Positions 1-8,789 of a stretch of DNA of 64,000 nt are shown here, in pieces. Both the position numbers and the translations under genes were made by a program. The notes under the pieces are model-generated. The model was not told where the DNA came from. It saw only the letters and a program-made list of their open reading frames with translations, and ran no database searches. Origin of the DNA: Pseudomonas marginalis (GTDB lineage Bacteria > Pseudomonadota > Gammaproteobacteria > Pseudomonadales > Pseudomonadaceae); NCBI RefSeq assembly GCF_900105325.1, contig NZ_FNSU01000003.1, positions 2,604,001 to 2,668,000 of the forward strand, written 5' to 3'. How positions within the stretch are numbered: position 1 is the first letter of the stretch; every line of letters starts with the position of its first letter.

Positions 1-848
1 TCGGTATGACACTGGTCGGCAATGACCTGTACGTCGCCGATTCGGACAAGCTGCTGCGTTTTCCCTATCAAGCGGGCGAAACCGCGATCAAGGCACCTGG
101 CACCAAGGTGGTCGACCTGCCGGGCGGGCCCCTGAATCACCACTGGACCAAGAACGTGATCGCCAGCAAGGACGGCAGCAAGCTGTACGTGAGCGTCGGC
201 TCCAACAGCAACGTCGGTGAGAACGGTCTTGAGGCGGAACAGGGCCGGGCGGCTATCTGGGAAGTCGATCGCGCCAGCGGCCAGCAGCGCATCTTCGCTT
301 CCGGCCTGCGTAACCCTAACGGCATGGCCTGGGAACCCCAGAGCGGCAAGCTATGGACAGCGGTAAACGAGCGCGACGAGATCGGCAGCGACCTGGTGCC
401 CGACTACATCACCTCGGTCAAGGATGGCGGGTTCTATGGCTGGCCCTTCAGCTATTACGGCCAGCATGTGGATGTACGCGTCACGCCGCAGAACCTGGAC
501 CTGGTGGCCAAGGCAATCGTGCCGGACTATGCGGTAGGGCCGCACACCGCGTCTTTGGGACTGACGTTCGCCGAGGGCAGCAAACTCCCGGCGCCGCTCA
601 GCAACGGCGCGTTCATCGGCCAGCATGGCTCATGGAACCGCAAGCCCCACAGTGGCTACAAGGTGATCTTCGTGCCGTTCGAGGCAGGCCAGCCTAAAGG
701 GCAGCCAGTGGACGTGCTGACCGGGTTTCTCGATAAAGATGAGAACGCCATGGGCCGGCCGGTGGGCGTGGTGATCGATCAGCAAGGGGATTTGCTGGTG
801 GCGGATGATGTGGGGAATAAGGTGTGGCGGGTGTCGGCCACTAGGTAG
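1..848 (+). CDS. PQQ-type sugar (L-sorbosone) dehydrogenase family protein, C-terminal part
   Basis: The frame is open from the left edge of the window (GGT codon at 3-5), so the N-terminus, including any export signal, lies outside. The visible part of about 280 residues has the repeated beta-propeller blades of the soluble PQQ-dependent glucose dehydrogenase / L-sorbosone dehydrogenase family: the hallmark GLRNPNGMAWEP blade, a Trp/Gly-rich GGFYGWPFSYYG stretch and a late GQHGSWNR motif. Family members are periplasmic quinoproteins that oxidise sugar aldehydes and pass electrons to the respiratory chain; many are uncharacterised, so the substrate is unknown. The gene ends at TAG 846-848 and faces the first NlpC/P60 gene convergently, with an inverted repeat between them. 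Confidence 0.8.
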   Translation, partial: GMTLVGNDLYVADSDKLLRFPYQAGETAIKAPGTKVVDLPGGPLNHHWTKNVIASKDGSKLYVSVGSNSNVGENGLEAEQGRAAIWEVDRASGQQRIFASGLRNPNGMAWEPQSGKLWTAVNERDEIGSDLVPDYITSVKDGGFYGWPFSYYGQHVDVRVTPQNLDLVAKAIVPDYAVGPHTASLGLTFAEGSKLPAPLSNGAFIGQHGSWNRKPHSGYKVIFVPFEAGQPKGQPVDVLTGFLDKDENAMGRPVGVVIDQQGDLLVADDVGNKVWRVSATR

Positions 849-857
849 CGAAGCCGC

Positions 858-920
858 AAGCTTCAAGCGTGGAGCTGCAAGGTGGCATTGCACCCTCTTG
901 CAGCTTACGACTTGAAGCTT
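858..920. repeat. Intergenic imperfect inverted repeat (AAGCTTCAAGC type)
   Basis: AAGCTTCAAG at 858 is mirrored by CTTGAAGCTT ending at 920, with inner arms GAGCTGCAAG / CTTGCAGCTT. The transcript could fold into a long hairpin between two convergent genes. A second copy of the family lies at 61240-61293. Confidence 0.7.
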
Positions 921-930
921 ATCGCTGATT

Positions 931-1467
931 TCAGGGATTACGTGCCAGGTTTGCTGGCAACACACGCTTGGCGCTCAGATAGGCATTCTGCCAATACGCC
1001 TTGGACAAGGTGTCCAGCTTGACCGTACCGCCGGTCTGCGGCGCATGCACAAAGCGACCTTCGCCCACGTAAATCCCGGCGTGGCTGACCTGGGAGCCGC
1101 CACCGGTGGCGAAGAACAGCAGGTCGCCGGTCTGCAGGTTCTGCTCGCTGACATCCTGGGCGCGCATCACGATCAGTTCGCGAGTGGTGCGCGGCAGGGA
1201 GATGCCGGCGGCGTCGCGGAAGACGAAGCCGATCAGGCCACTGCAATCGAAACCCGAGTCCGGCGTGTTGCCGCCCCAACGGTAAGGCGTGCCGACCAGG
1301 CCCAGTGCACGAAAGAGTACGTCTTCGGCCGCAGGCGAGAAATTCTGGGTGGAATAGTTGAATACCGGCTTGGGCTTGACCGCAACGGGAGCGGGTGGCG
1401 GCCGGCTGGCGCAGGCGCTGATAAGCGCGGCGCAGAGAATAAGGAGCAGGCGGGCTGAGGTCGACAT
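931..1467 (-). CDS. NlpC/P60 (C40) peptidoglycan endopeptidase lipoprotein
   Basis: A 178-residue predicted lipoprotein: a hydrophobic signal peptide ends in the lipobox ISAC, with the acylated Cys at residue 19. A short Pro-rich linker follows, then one NlpC/P60 domain from about residue 48. The catalytic residues are visible: Cys75 in GFDCSGL, His129 in SHAGIYVG and His141 in RFVHA. Family enzymes cut peptide stems of peptidoglycan (gamma-D-Glu-diaminopimelate type bonds). It is likely anchored in the periplasm and resembles E. coli Spr (MepS) / NlpC. The next gene on this strand is a second, related NlpC/P60 lipoprotein, so the pair looks like an old tandem duplication with diverged linkers. 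The ATG at 1467 fits the signal peptide. Confidence 0.9.
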   Translation of the reverse strand: MSTSARLLLILCAALISACASRPPPAPVAVKPKPVFNYSTQNFSPAAEDVLFRALGLVGTPYRWGGNTPDSGFDCSGLIGFVFRDAAGISLPRTTRELIVMRAQDVSEQNLQTGDLLFFATGGGSQVSHAGIYVGEGRFVHAPQTGGTVKLDTLSKAYWQNAYLSAKRVLPANLARNP

Positions 1468-1611
1468 GTGCAGAACAATCCTGGTCTGGATGCGGCTATC
1501 GCTGCCGAACGCTGAAAACCAGAACGCGCAAGCAAAGCTCGCGCGAACGGATTACAACAATGTCCAGGGATTCTAGCGCTTACACGTCAAACTTCAAGTA
1601 TCACTTTAAGT

Positions 1612-2241
1612 TTACTTACTGGCGGTAACCGTAGTCGGGGCCATGGCGAGTGCGCGCTTGGCTTCGATGAAGGTTTTGCTCCAGTAGCTGTCACCCAGGC
1701 TGTCGACTCGAACACCGCCACTGCGACGGCTGCTGGAGTGGATAAACTGGTTATCGCCCAGGTAGATACCGGCATGGCTTACGCGACCACGACCTGCAGT
1801 ACTGAAGAAAAGCAGATCACCGGGCTTGAGGTTGTTGCGCGCGACCAACGGTGCTTTCACGTTGATCATTTCGCGCGTGGAGCGTGGCAGGTTCATGCCA
1901 GCTTCTTCACGAAACAGGTAGCCGATGAAACCGCTGCAGTCGAAACCGGCTTCAGAGGTACCGCCGAAACGGTAACGGGTACCGATCAGGGACATGCCGC
2001 GTTCGAGGATGCTGTCGGCCAGGACTGGAAGCTGGTAAGGCTTGTTGCCGGAAAAATCGGCCAGTTCCTTTTCGGTTGCCACCTCTTCTTCATAGACAGA
2101 AGCAGACTGTGCAGCAACGAATTTTGCCTGGGACTGTTGTTGAGGTTTTTGCTGCTCAACCACCTGTTGAGGGTGGGAGGCGCAACCAAACAAGAGGGTA
2201 ACGAGTGCGAGGGGCACGAGGGGTGCGAAGCGATTTAGCAT
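1612..2241 (-). CDS. NlpC/P60 (C40) peptidoglycan endopeptidase lipoprotein, second copy
   Basis: 209 residues from the ATG at 2241; a GTG two codons upstream is also possible. The signal peptide ends in lipobox LFGC (Cys20). The linker is longer and Gln-rich (about residues 24-55), followed by a single NlpC/P60 domain. Catalytic Cys102 (GFDCSGF), His156 (SHAGIYLG) and His168 (QFIHSS) are present. It probably acts as a periplasmic MepS/NlpC-like endopeptidase during cell-wall growth. It lies upstream of the paralogous gene at 931-1467, with a 144-bp gap that leaves room for separate promoters. The longer linker suggests that the two enzymes differ in reach or partners. Confidence 0.9.
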   Translation of the reverse strand: MLNRFAPLVPLALVTLLFGCASHPQQVVEQQKPQQQSQAKFVAAQSASVYEEEVATEKELADFSGNKPYQLPVLADSILERGMSLIGTRYRFGGTSEAGFDCSGFIGYLFREEAGMNLPRSTREMINVKAPLVARNNLKPGDLLFFSTAGRGRVSHAGIYLGDNQFIHSSSRRSGGVRVDSLGDSYWSKTFIEAKRALAMAPTTVTASK

Positions 2242-2450
2242 GGGCACGACCGTGGCTGGTATGTAAAGAAGTCGAGACTATGCCTTCTATCACATCGATT
2301 TGCAAATTCAATCGTGATCTATGTGACTTCGCGATTGGACTATGACATCTAAGCCGTAATTCCATTTATCGGTTCACATGCGTAGCCAACGTGGCTTAAA
2401 CGCAGGGTTTCTGGCGCCTGGAAATTGCCGAACCCCGTAGATTCAACCAG

Positions 2451-3155
2451 TTACCAGCCCAACGTTTCCTTGAGAAAAGGGATCGTCAATTTTCGTTGAG
2501 CCTGCAAGGAGGCCTGATCGAGCTGCTCGAGCAAATCGAACAACGCGCTCATGCTGCGGGTGCCACGGGTGAGGATAAAGTGCCCGACTTCATCGGTGAG
2601 GTGCAGGCCGCGACGGGATGCACGCAATTGCAGGGCACGCAGTTTGTCTTCGTCGGAGAGTGGGCGCATCTGGAAGATCAGCGCCAGGGTCAGGCGCGAC
2701 TTGAGGTCGGCCAGCTTCACCGGCAACTCCCGTGGCGAGGTGGAGGCCGCAATCAACAAGCGCCGGCCGCTGTCACGCAGGCGGTTGAACAGATGGAACA
2801 GCGCCTCTTCCCAATCCGCCTTGCCGGCCACTGCCTGCAGATCGTCCAGGCACACCAGTTCGTATTGCTCAAGGTTGTCGAAGATCCCGATGCCGCGATC
2901 CATCAACTCGGCCAGGGGCAGGTAAACCGCCGGCTCGCCCATCTGCTCGAAACGCAGGCAAGCGGCCTGCAACAGGTGGGTACGCCCTACGCCGTGTTTA
3001 CCCCACAGATAGATCAGGCTTTCGGTCCACCCGGCGTCGGCTTCGCAGAGCCGCTCGACATAGCCGAGTGCAGCGGCATTGGCGCCTGGGTAGTAATTGA
3101 TAAAGGTAGCGTCATCACGCAGACGCACACCTAAGGGCAGCTGAATCGGTTTCAT
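2451..3155 (-). CDS. hda: Hda, DnaA regulatory inactivator
   Basis: A 234-residue AAA+ protein like DnaA domain III without the DNA-binding domain. Near the N-terminus QLPLGV (residues 5-10) matches the beta-clamp-binding motif of Hda. A Walker A-like loop (GKHGVGRTH) follows at about 50-58 and Walker B (CLDDLQ) at about 100. Hda with the DNA-loaded sliding clamp stimulates ATP hydrolysis by DnaA after initiation (RIDA), preventing re-initiation. Upstream on the same strand are the AI-2E permease gene and DUF2066, an order common in Pseudomonas. A terminator hairpin at 3324-3347 separates it from the permease, so it probably has its own promoter in 3156-3320. Confidence 0.93.
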   Translation of the reverse strand: MKPIQLPLGVRLRDDATFINYYPGANAAALGYVERLCEADAGWTESLIYLWGKHGVGRTHLLQAACLRFEQMGEPAVYLPLAELMDRGIGIFDNLEQYELVCLDDLQAVAGKADWEEALFHLFNRLRDSGRRLLIAASTSPRELPVKLADLKSRLTLALIFQMRPLSDEDKLRALQLRASRRGLHLTDEVGHFILTRGTRSMSALFDLLEQLDQASLQAQRKLTIPFLKETLGW

Positions 3156-3323
3156 GCTGACTGAACGGCTCCCATCGAACCGTTAGTGGCCTCTGTGTAA
3201 AGTTTGCAAAGTTTATACCCGTGACGCCGGGCGCACAATGCAGCAGACCACAAGCAAAATCAAAGGTTTGCGTTAACTTGCCGGTTTTAAGCGGATTGTT
3301 TGACGCCATAGCCCCATAAACAA

Positions 3324-3347
3324 CAAACCCGGCCGAAGCCGGGTTTG
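3324..3347 (-). terminator. Terminator hairpin after the AI-2E permease gene
   Basis: A perfect 10-bp stem, CAAACCCGGC / GCCGGGTTTG, around a CGAA loop. Read on the minus strand it is followed by a T-rich stretch (TTGTTTATGG), just after the permease stop at 3359. Confidence 0.7.
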
Positions 3348-3358
3348 TGACGCAGCGG

Positions 3359-4432
3359 TTACAGGTCGGGGTCTTCGACCCCCGTATAGGCGTCGGAATC
3401 CTTGTACAGATCGTGCACATGACGCACCAGCACCATGATCACCGCCGCCACCGGCAGTGCCAGCAGAATGCCGGTAAAACCGAACAGCTCGCCGCCCGCC
3501 AGGATCGCAAAGATCACTGCCACCGGGTGCAGGCCAATCCGGTCCCCCACCAGCAACGGCGTGAGCACCATGCCTTCCAAGGCCTGGCCGACCATGAACA
3601 CCGCGACAATCCCCAGCATCGGGTACAGGTCGCCGCCAAACTGGAACAGGCCAGCCACCAACGCCGCACCGATACCGATCACAAAGCCCATATACGGCAC
3701 GATAGCGGCGAGGCCGGCGATCAGGCCGATCAACAGGCCCAGCTCCAGGCCGATGGCCATCAAGCCCGCCGCGTAGATGATCCCCAGTGCCAGCATCACC
3801 AGCAACTGCCCACGCACAAAGGCGCCAAGCACCTCATGGCACTCGCCGGCCAGGGCCACGATGCGCTCTTCACGGTTGCGGGGCAGCAGGCTGCGGATCT
3901 TGGCCATCATGATGTCCCAATCGCGCAGCAGGTAGAACGCCACCACCGGGATCAGCACCAGGTTGGTCAACCAGCCGATCAGCGCCAGGCTGGAGGCGGT
4001 CGCCTGACTGAGGATCACCCCCACAATATCGGTGGTCTGGCCCATGTGCTCGCTGATCGCCGCCTTGACCTTGTCGAACTTCCAGAAGCCATCCGACAGG
4101 CCCAACTTGGCCTGGGCCCACGGCATCGCCGTGTGCTGCAGCCAGTCGAGCATCTGCGGCGCCAGCTCATAGAGACGAAACAGTTGCTTGGCCAGCATCG
4201 GCACCAGCACCAGCACCAGCGCGGTGATGATCAATGTGAACAACGCAAACACCGCAACCACGCCCAAGGTCCGCGACAGACCGGCTTTTTCCAGGCGATC
4301 CACCACAGGATCGAACAGATAGGCGAGCAGCAACGCAACCAGGAACGGCGTCAGGATCGAATGCAGCAGGAACACAAAAACGCACAGCAGGACGATCCCG
4401 CCAAGCCACACCCAACGACGCGTATCCGCCAT
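3359..4432 (-). CDS. AI-2E / PerM family inner-membrane transporter
   Basis: A 357-residue protein with about eight hydrophobic segments. It starts with an N-terminal pair (LGGIVLLCVFVFLLHSIL, then a FLVALLLAYLF segment) and ends with closely spaced helices, as in the AI-2E exporter (PerM/YdiK/TqsA) family. The family includes autoinducer-2 exporters and Na+/H+ antiporters, so the substrate cannot be stated. I chose the ATG at 4432 because GGAG sits six bases upstream; an in-frame ATG at 4444 lacks a good ribosome site. It lies 42 bp downstream of the DUF2066 gene on the same strand and is probably co-transcribed with it. Confidence 0.85.
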   Translation of the reverse strand: MADTRRWVWLGGIVLLCVFVFLLHSILTPFLVALLLAYLFDPVVDRLEKAGLSRTLGVVAVFALFTLIITALVLVLVPMLAKQLFRLYELAPQMLDWLQHTAMPWAQAKLGLSDGFWKFDKVKAAISEHMGQTTDIVGVILSQATASSLALIGWLTNLVLIPVVAFYLLRDWDIMMAKIRSLLPRNREERIVALAGECHEVLGAFVRGQLLVMLALGIIYAAGLMAIGLELGLLIGLIAGLAAIVPYMGFVIGIGAALVAGLFQFGGDLYPMLGIVAVFMVGQALEGMVLTPLLVGDRIGLHPVAVIFAILAGGELFGFTGILLALPVAAVIMVLVRHVHDLYKDSDAYTGVEDPDL

Positions 4433-4474
4433 AAACCACTCCATTATTTGCTTCTATCTATATAGGAAGAACTT

Positions 4475-5515
4475 TTACCAACGAAAATGCAGTTGCGCCT
4501 GGGGCGCAGGTGCCGCTGCCGGTTGTGTGCCATCGACCGCAGGCTGCTGCGCCGGGGCCTCACCGGCAGGCACTTCCTGCAACTTGGCCAGGCTCAACTG
4601 GGTACGCAACTGATCGGCGCTGCCGTTGACCCGATACACAATACGATTGCCATCCACCCATTGCGGCTGAACGCCAAACGGCTCAAGCAGATGCCCCAGG
4701 GCCGCGTACCGCTCCAGGTTCATGCCCTGCACTTCCAGCAGTTGCTCGGTACTCACACCGGGCTTGACCGCAAAGCGCGGCGCCAGTTTTTGGCTGACCG
4801 CCAGCATGACGGCATCGGCCAGCGCGCCCGTGTCGGCGCCTTGCGCGGCGCCCTGCTCGCTCTTGTCACCCAGCCACAGGCGCCATTTGGCCTGCCATTG
4901 ATTGCCTTCCTGGCGTGCATGCACGGCCAGCAAGGCGTCGGCACCGTAGCGCTCGGACGCGGCGCGCAACGGCGTGGCATCGGCGTTTTCAAGATTCGGC
5001 GCGGTGGCGACCACCTGTTCATCCAGGTCCCCCAGGGGCAGGCGCAATGGCAAGCCGCGGTGCTGTGCCGCACGGCGCAGCGCCTGGGCAGCGGCCTGGC
5101 CATCGCCGACCAGGCTGCTGCCTTCGGTGGAGTCGTTCAGCCACCAGCCGAGGATTGATGGCCGATTGCTGCCCCAGATCGACAGGCCGGCGTCACGCAA
5201 GGCGCGATCAGTGCTGACCGGGTCGAAGTCCACTTGCAGGCTCTCGGGCGGGCCGGCGTCGTAACCGTATTGAGTGATGATTTGCTGCGGATCCTTGCGA
5301 ATCGCCGCCAGGCCCGGGCCTTGCGCAGCCTTGGCGTCGCCGGTGAGGCGGATCACCAGGGTCTCCACCGCGCGCTGGGTCGCCTGGTCGCGCTCTTGCG
5401 GCGATTGGCTGCTGACGGGTTCGAGTACCTGGTACAGGCCATTGAGGGTTTCGGCATGACTCGCCAGGCTGATCAACGACAAGCAGCCTACAAAAAAGAC
5501 ATTACACAGACGCAT
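4475..5515 (-). CDS. DUF2066 domain-containing exported protein
   Basis: 346 residues from the ATG at 5515, giving a clean signal peptide (MRLCNVFFVGCLSLISLASHA). The upstream in-frame ATG at 5596 would spoil it. The body matches the DUF2066 family of gammaproteobacteria: an N-terminal region beginning LNGLYQVLEPVSSQ, then the SILGWWLNDS segment, and a Pro/Ala/Gln-rich tail. The function is unknown. It is repeatedly found beside purM and the AI-2E permease in Pseudomonas. The product is probably periplasmic. It is divergent from purM, with a 357-bp gap. Confidence 0.8.
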   Translation of the reverse strand: MRLCNVFFVGCLSLISLASHAETLNGLYQVLEPVSSQSPQERDQATQRAVETLVIRLTGDAKAAQGPGLAAIRKDPQQIITQYGYDAGPPESLQVDFDPVSTDRALRDAGLSIWGSNRPSILGWWLNDSTEGSSLVGDGQAAAQALRRAAQHRGLPLRLPLGDLDEQVVATAPNLENADATPLRAASERYGADALLAVHARQEGNQWQAKWRLWLGDKSEQGAAQGADTGALADAVMLAVSQKLAPRFAVKPGVSTEQLLEVQGMNLERYAALGHLLEPFGVQPQWVDGNRIVYRVNGSADQLRTQLSLAKLQEVPAGEAPAQQPAVDGTQPAAAPAPQAQLHFRW

Positions 5516-5872
5516 GGAAGATTCCCGAACGACAAATTTAGCGGCTGGAACAGACCGCGTGAAATCGGTATAGCCAGGCTGTGACCACAGCGACAACTAA
5601 AACATTCACGGGGTCCTGGTAAGTTTTCGCCATGTCATTAACGACAGCGGTTTAAAGGCTATACCTTAATACGTGCCTGAACAGACCCGATCAGCATTTT
5701 TTTAACCTGCTTTTTTAAATCTATCTGCCCTGCCCGTCGGCCCGAGGATGGCCGCTGCCCCTCAAGCCTGATAAAATCGCGCGCCTTCGCAGACCGTCAA
5801 CGGCTGGGCCTTTTACCAAAAGTGCCCGCCCGCTCGGTCGTTACCCCTGAATCCCCCCTAAAGGCCTGGATC
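5516..5872. other. DUF2066-purM divergent intergenic region
   Basis: 357 bases with no gene on either strand. It must hold the outward promoters for DUF2066 and purM. The only element I can point to is the extended -10-like sequence at 5769-5777. Confidence 0.5.
5769..5777 (+). promoter_or_regulatory. Candidate extended -10 element for purM
   Basis: TGATAAAAT at 5769-5777 has the TGn extension and differs from TATAAT at one base. It would give a transcript starting about 90 bases before the purM ATG. I see no convincing -35 box. Confidence 0.35.
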
Positions 5873-6931
5873 ATGAGCAAGCAACCCTCCCTGAGCTACA
5901 AGGACGCCGGTGTAGACATCGACGCCGGTGAAGCATTGGTCGAACGCATCAAGAGCGTTGCCAAGCGCACTGCGCGCCCCGAAGTCATGGGCGGCCTGGG
6001 CGGTTTTGGCGCCCTCTGCGAGATCCCGGCCGGCTACAAGCAGCCTGTATTGGTTTCCGGTACCGACGGTGTGGGCACCAAACTGCGCCTGGCACTGAAC
6101 CTGAACAAGCACGACAGCATCGGCATCGACCTGGTGGCCATGTGCGTCAACGACCTGGTGGTATGCGGTGCCGAGCCGTTGTTCTTCCTCGACTACTATG
6201 CCACCGGCAAGCTGAACGTCGAGACCGCCACCCAGGTGGTGACCGGCATCGGCGCCGGCTGCGAACTGTCGGGTTGCTCCCTGGTCGGCGGCGAAACCGC
6301 TGAAATGCCAGGCATGTACGAAGGCGAAGACTACGACCTGGCCGGCTTCTGCGTCGGCGTGGTGGAAAAAGCCGAGATCATCGACGGCTCCAAAGTGGCT
6401 GCCGGCGACGCCCTGCTCGCCCTGCCATCCTCCGGCCCGCACTCCAACGGCTACTCGCTGATCCGCAAGATCATCGAAGTGTCCGGTGCCGACATCGAGA
6501 ACATCCAGCTCGACGGCAAGCCGCTGACCGACCTGCTGATGGCCCCGACCCGCATCTACGTCAAGCCACTGCTCAAGCTGATCAAGGACACCGGCGCGGT
6601 CAAGGCCATGGCCCACATCACCGGCGGCGGCCTGCTGGACAACATCCCGCGCGTACTGCCAAAAGGCGCCCAGGCGATCGTCGACGTGGCCAGCTGGCAG
6701 CGTCCTGCGGTATTCGACTGGCTGCAGGAAAAAGGCAACGTCAATGAAACCGAAATGCACCGCGTGCTGAACTGCGGCGTGGGCATGGTGATCTGCGTGG
6801 CGCAGGAACATGTTGAAACCGCGCTGAACGTACTGCGTGAAGCCGGCGAGCAGCCTTGGGTCATCGGCCAGATCGCCACCGCTGCCGAAGGCGCGGCTCA
6901 GGTTGAACTGAAGAACCTCAAGGCTCACTGA
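5873..6931 (+). CDS. purM: Phosphoribosylformylglycinamidine cyclo-ligase (AIR synthetase)
   Basis: PurM uses ATP to close FGAM to aminoimidazole ribotide, the fifth step of purine synthesis in the cytosol. The protein is 352 residues, normal for the family. Visible signatures are LSYKDAGVDIDAGEALVE at the N-terminus, GTDGVGTKLRLA (about residues 65-76), the SLVGGETAEMPGMY block and HITGGGLLDNIPRVL. I chose the ATG at 5873 over the one at 5822 because the conserved family start is MSKQPSLSYKDAG. Its TGA overlaps the purN ATG by one base (TGATG), so the two purine genes are translationally coupled. Confidence 0.97.
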   Translation: MSKQPSLSYKDAGVDIDAGEALVERIKSVAKRTARPEVMGGLGGFGALCEIPAGYKQPVLVSGTDGVGTKLRLALNLNKHDSIGIDLVAMCVNDLVVCGAEPLFFLDYYATGKLNVETATQVVTGIGAGCELSGCSLVGGETAEMPGMYEGEDYDLAGFCVGVVEKAEIIDGSKVAAGDALLALPSSGPHSNGYSLIRKIIEVSGADIENIQLDGKPLTDLLMAPTRIYVKPLLKLIKDTGAVKAMAHITGGGLLDNIPRVLPKGAQAIVDVASWQRPAVFDWLQEKGNVNETEMHRVLNCGVGMVICVAQEHVETALNVLREAGEQPWVIGQIATAAEGAAQVELKNLKAH

Positions 6932-7581
6932 TGCCTCGGACCTGTGATGTCGTGGTGCTGCTTTCCGGCACCGGCAGTAACTTGCAGGCCCTGATCGACA
7001 GCACGCGCACCGGCGACAGCCCGGTGCGCATCGCTGCGGTGATCTCCAACCGCAGCGACGCCTACGGCCTGCAACGCGCCAGGGACGCGGGTATCGAAAC
7101 CCGCTCGCTGGATCACAAGGCTTTCGAAGGCCGCGAGGCCTTCGACAGCGCCTTGGTCGAACTGATCGACGCCTTCAACCCCCAACTCGTGGTACTGGCC
7201 GGTTTCATGCGCATTCTCAGCCCGGGCTTCGTGCGGCACTACGACGGGCGCCTGCTGAATATCCACCCTTCCCTGCTGCCCAAGTACAAAGGCATGCACA
7301 CGCACCAACGCGCCCTGGATGCCGGTGACAGCGAGCATGGCTGCAGCGTGCACTTCGTCACCGAGGAACTCGATGGCGGGCCTCTGGTCGTACAGGCAGT
7401 GGTTCCGGTAGAGTCTGACGACTCGGCGCAGACCCTTGCGCAACGGGTTCATACCCAGGAACACAGGATTTACCCGCTGGCTGTGCGCTGGTTTGCCGAG
7501 GGGCGGTTGATTCTTGGTGACCAGGGTGCATTATTGGACGGTCAGTTACTTGCGGCCAGCGGCCACTTGATTCGAACCTAG
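6931..7581 (+). CDS. purN: Phosphoribosylglycinamide formyltransferase 1
   Basis: 216 residues. PurN transfers the formyl group of 10-formyltetrahydrofolate to GAR, the third purine step. The N-terminal nucleotide-binding loop VVLLSGTGSNLQAL, the active-site segment LLNIHPSLLPKYKG (catalytic Asn and His) and a downstream GCSVHFVTEELDGGP segment with the expected Asp are all present. The start codon overlaps the purM stop (TGATG), giving a coupled purMN operon. The DUF3108 gene follows after 8 bp and may belong to the same transcript. Confidence 0.97.
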   Translation: MPRTCDVVVLLSGTGSNLQALIDSTRTGDSPVRIAAVISNRSDAYGLQRARDAGIETRSLDHKAFEGREAFDSALVELIDAFNPQLVVLAGFMRILSPGFVRHYDGRLLNIHPSLLPKYKGMHTHQRALDAGDSEHGCSVHFVTEELDGGPLVVQAVVPVESDDSAQTLAQRVHTQEHRIYPLAVRWFAEGRLILGDQGALLDGQLLAASGHLIRT

Positions 7582-7589
7582 GAGATTTT

Positions 7590-8303
7590 ATGCGTCGCGC
7601 CTTGCTCTTCGCTTTTGCGCTGTTCGCCTTGCCTGCCGTGCAAGCGGCAGATCTACACCCGTTCTCCGCCAGCTACACCGCCGACTGGAAACAGTTGCCC
7701 ATGAGTGGTTCGGCAGAACGCAGCCTGACCAAGAACGGTGACGGCACCTGGACCTTGAACTTCAAGGCTTCCATGATGATCGCCAGCCTGACCGAAACCA
7801 GTGTGATCCTGTTCGACAAGGACACCCTGCAACCGAAGAGCTACGCCTTCGAACGCGGCGGCCTGGGCAAGACCAAGAAGATCAACCTGGACTTCGACCC
7901 GTCGACCAAGAAAGTCACGGGTTTTGAAAACAAAGACCCGGTCAATGTGCCCCTGCAAAGCGGCATGCTCGACAAGTCGACCTACCAGTTGGCCTTGCAG
8001 CGCGACGTGGCAGCCGGCAAGAAAAGCATGAGCTACAACGTGGTTGAAGGCACCGACGTCGACACCTACGACTTCCGTGTGATCGGCCCGGAAAAGGTCC
8101 AGACCAAGGTCGGCAGCATTGACGCGATCAAGGTCGAGCGCGTACGCGACCCGACTCAAAGCAAGCGCATCACCCAGATGTGGTTCGCCAAGGACCTGGG
8201 TGGCATCCTGGTAGCCCTGCGTCAGGTGGAAACCGACGGCAAGGAATACAACATCATGTTGCAAGACGGTACCGTTGACGGCAAAGCCATCAAGGGCAGC
8301 TGA
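7590..8303 (+). CDS. DUF3108 domain-containing exported protein
   Basis: 237 residues with a clear Sec signal peptide (MRRALLFAFALFALPAVQA, cut near residue 19-20). The mature part starts DLHPFSASYTADWKQLPMSGSAERSL and continues as a beta-rich single domain typical of DUF3108, which is conserved in proteobacteria and regularly found after purMN. The function is unknown; the fold is predicted to be an all-beta envelope protein. It starts 8 bp after purN and is followed by a rho-independent terminator at 8325-8352, so it is probably the last gene of a purM-purN-DUF3108 operon. Confidence 0.85.
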   Translation: MRRALLFAFALFALPAVQAADLHPFSASYTADWKQLPMSGSAERSLTKNGDGTWTLNFKASMMIASLTETSVILFDKDTLQPKSYAFERGGLGKTKKINLDFDPSTKKVTGFENKDPVNVPLQSGMLDKSTYQLALQRDVAAGKKSMSYNVVEGTDVDTYDFRVIGPEKVQTKVGSIDAIKVERVRDPTQSKRITQMWFAKDLGGILVALRQVETDGKEYNIMLQDGTVDGKAIKGS

Positions 8304-8324
8304 TTGGATTGATGAGCTGAGAAG

Positions 8325-8352
8325 AGCCTCGCTGAATGCGGGGCTTTTTTTC
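8325..8352 (+). terminator. Rho-independent terminator of the purMN-DUF3108 operon
   Basis: Stem AGCCTCGC / GCGGGGCT with one G-U pair, loop TGAAT, followed by seven T residues. Confidence 0.85.
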
Positions 8353-8509
8353 GTCTGGGGGTTTTGGGTTCAAGTGTCTGCCGTCATCGGGAGCCCAACA
8401 TGAAACTTCTGTCATAAACCTCTAAAGCGGTTTACTTAGCAAGCTAACAAACCGTATAAAAAGACCTGCGACGACTTGCCGCATACCCACCAGAAATTGG
8501 AGCAAGCAG

Positions 8510-8698
8510 ATGACTGTAAAAGTAACTGAACGCGACGACGAACATATGTCCCACGAAGCGCTGGGCCATGGGATTCACATCTGGGATGTCCACCAACAAG
8601 ACCTGCTGGTCGGCATGTTTCACAACGAGAGCGACGCTCATAATTATAAAAACGAGCTCGAAGCCCTTGAGATGAAACGCCAGGCGCAAAGCTCCTGA
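8510..8698 (+). CDS. Small conserved hypothetical protein (62 aa)
   Basis: A 62-residue acidic, His-rich protein (MTVKVTERDDEHMSHEALGH at the start, ending LEMKRQAQSS). It has no signal peptide or membrane segment. It is preceded by a good ribosome site (TTGGAGCAAGCAG, GGAG eight bases before the ATG) and followed by strong hairpins, which supports expression. I recognise the pattern as a Pseudomonas-restricted small protein but know no function. The 206 bases before it would hold its promoter. Confidence 0.65.
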   Translation: MTVKVTERDDEHMSHEALGHGIHIWDVHQQDLLVGMFHNESDAHNYKNELEALEMKRQAQSS

Positions 8699-8714
8699 AA
8701 CTTCAAAATCCTGT

Positions 8715-8784
8715 AGGCCCCCCAGCCCCACGCAGCTGGGGGGCCTATAAAACACAAACCCCGCCTTTTGAGCGGGGTTTGTGT
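8715..8784. terminator. Two stacked terminator hairpins between convergent genes
   Basis: The first hairpin has a perfect 11-bp stem AGGCCCCCCAG / CTGGGGGGCCT (8715-8746). The second has a 13-bp stem ACACAAACCCCGC / GCGGGGTTTGTGT (8752-8784). On the minus strand the second is followed by a T-rich tail. Together they should stop the small gene at 8698 and the DUF2058 gene ending at 8850. Confidence 0.75.
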
Positions 8785-8789
8785 GTTCT

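Noticed and set aside
5858..6928. A 356-codon minus-strand frame opposite purM
   Set aside because: Antisense shadow of a well-conserved purine gene, rich in His/Gln/Val/Ala repeats without a domain.
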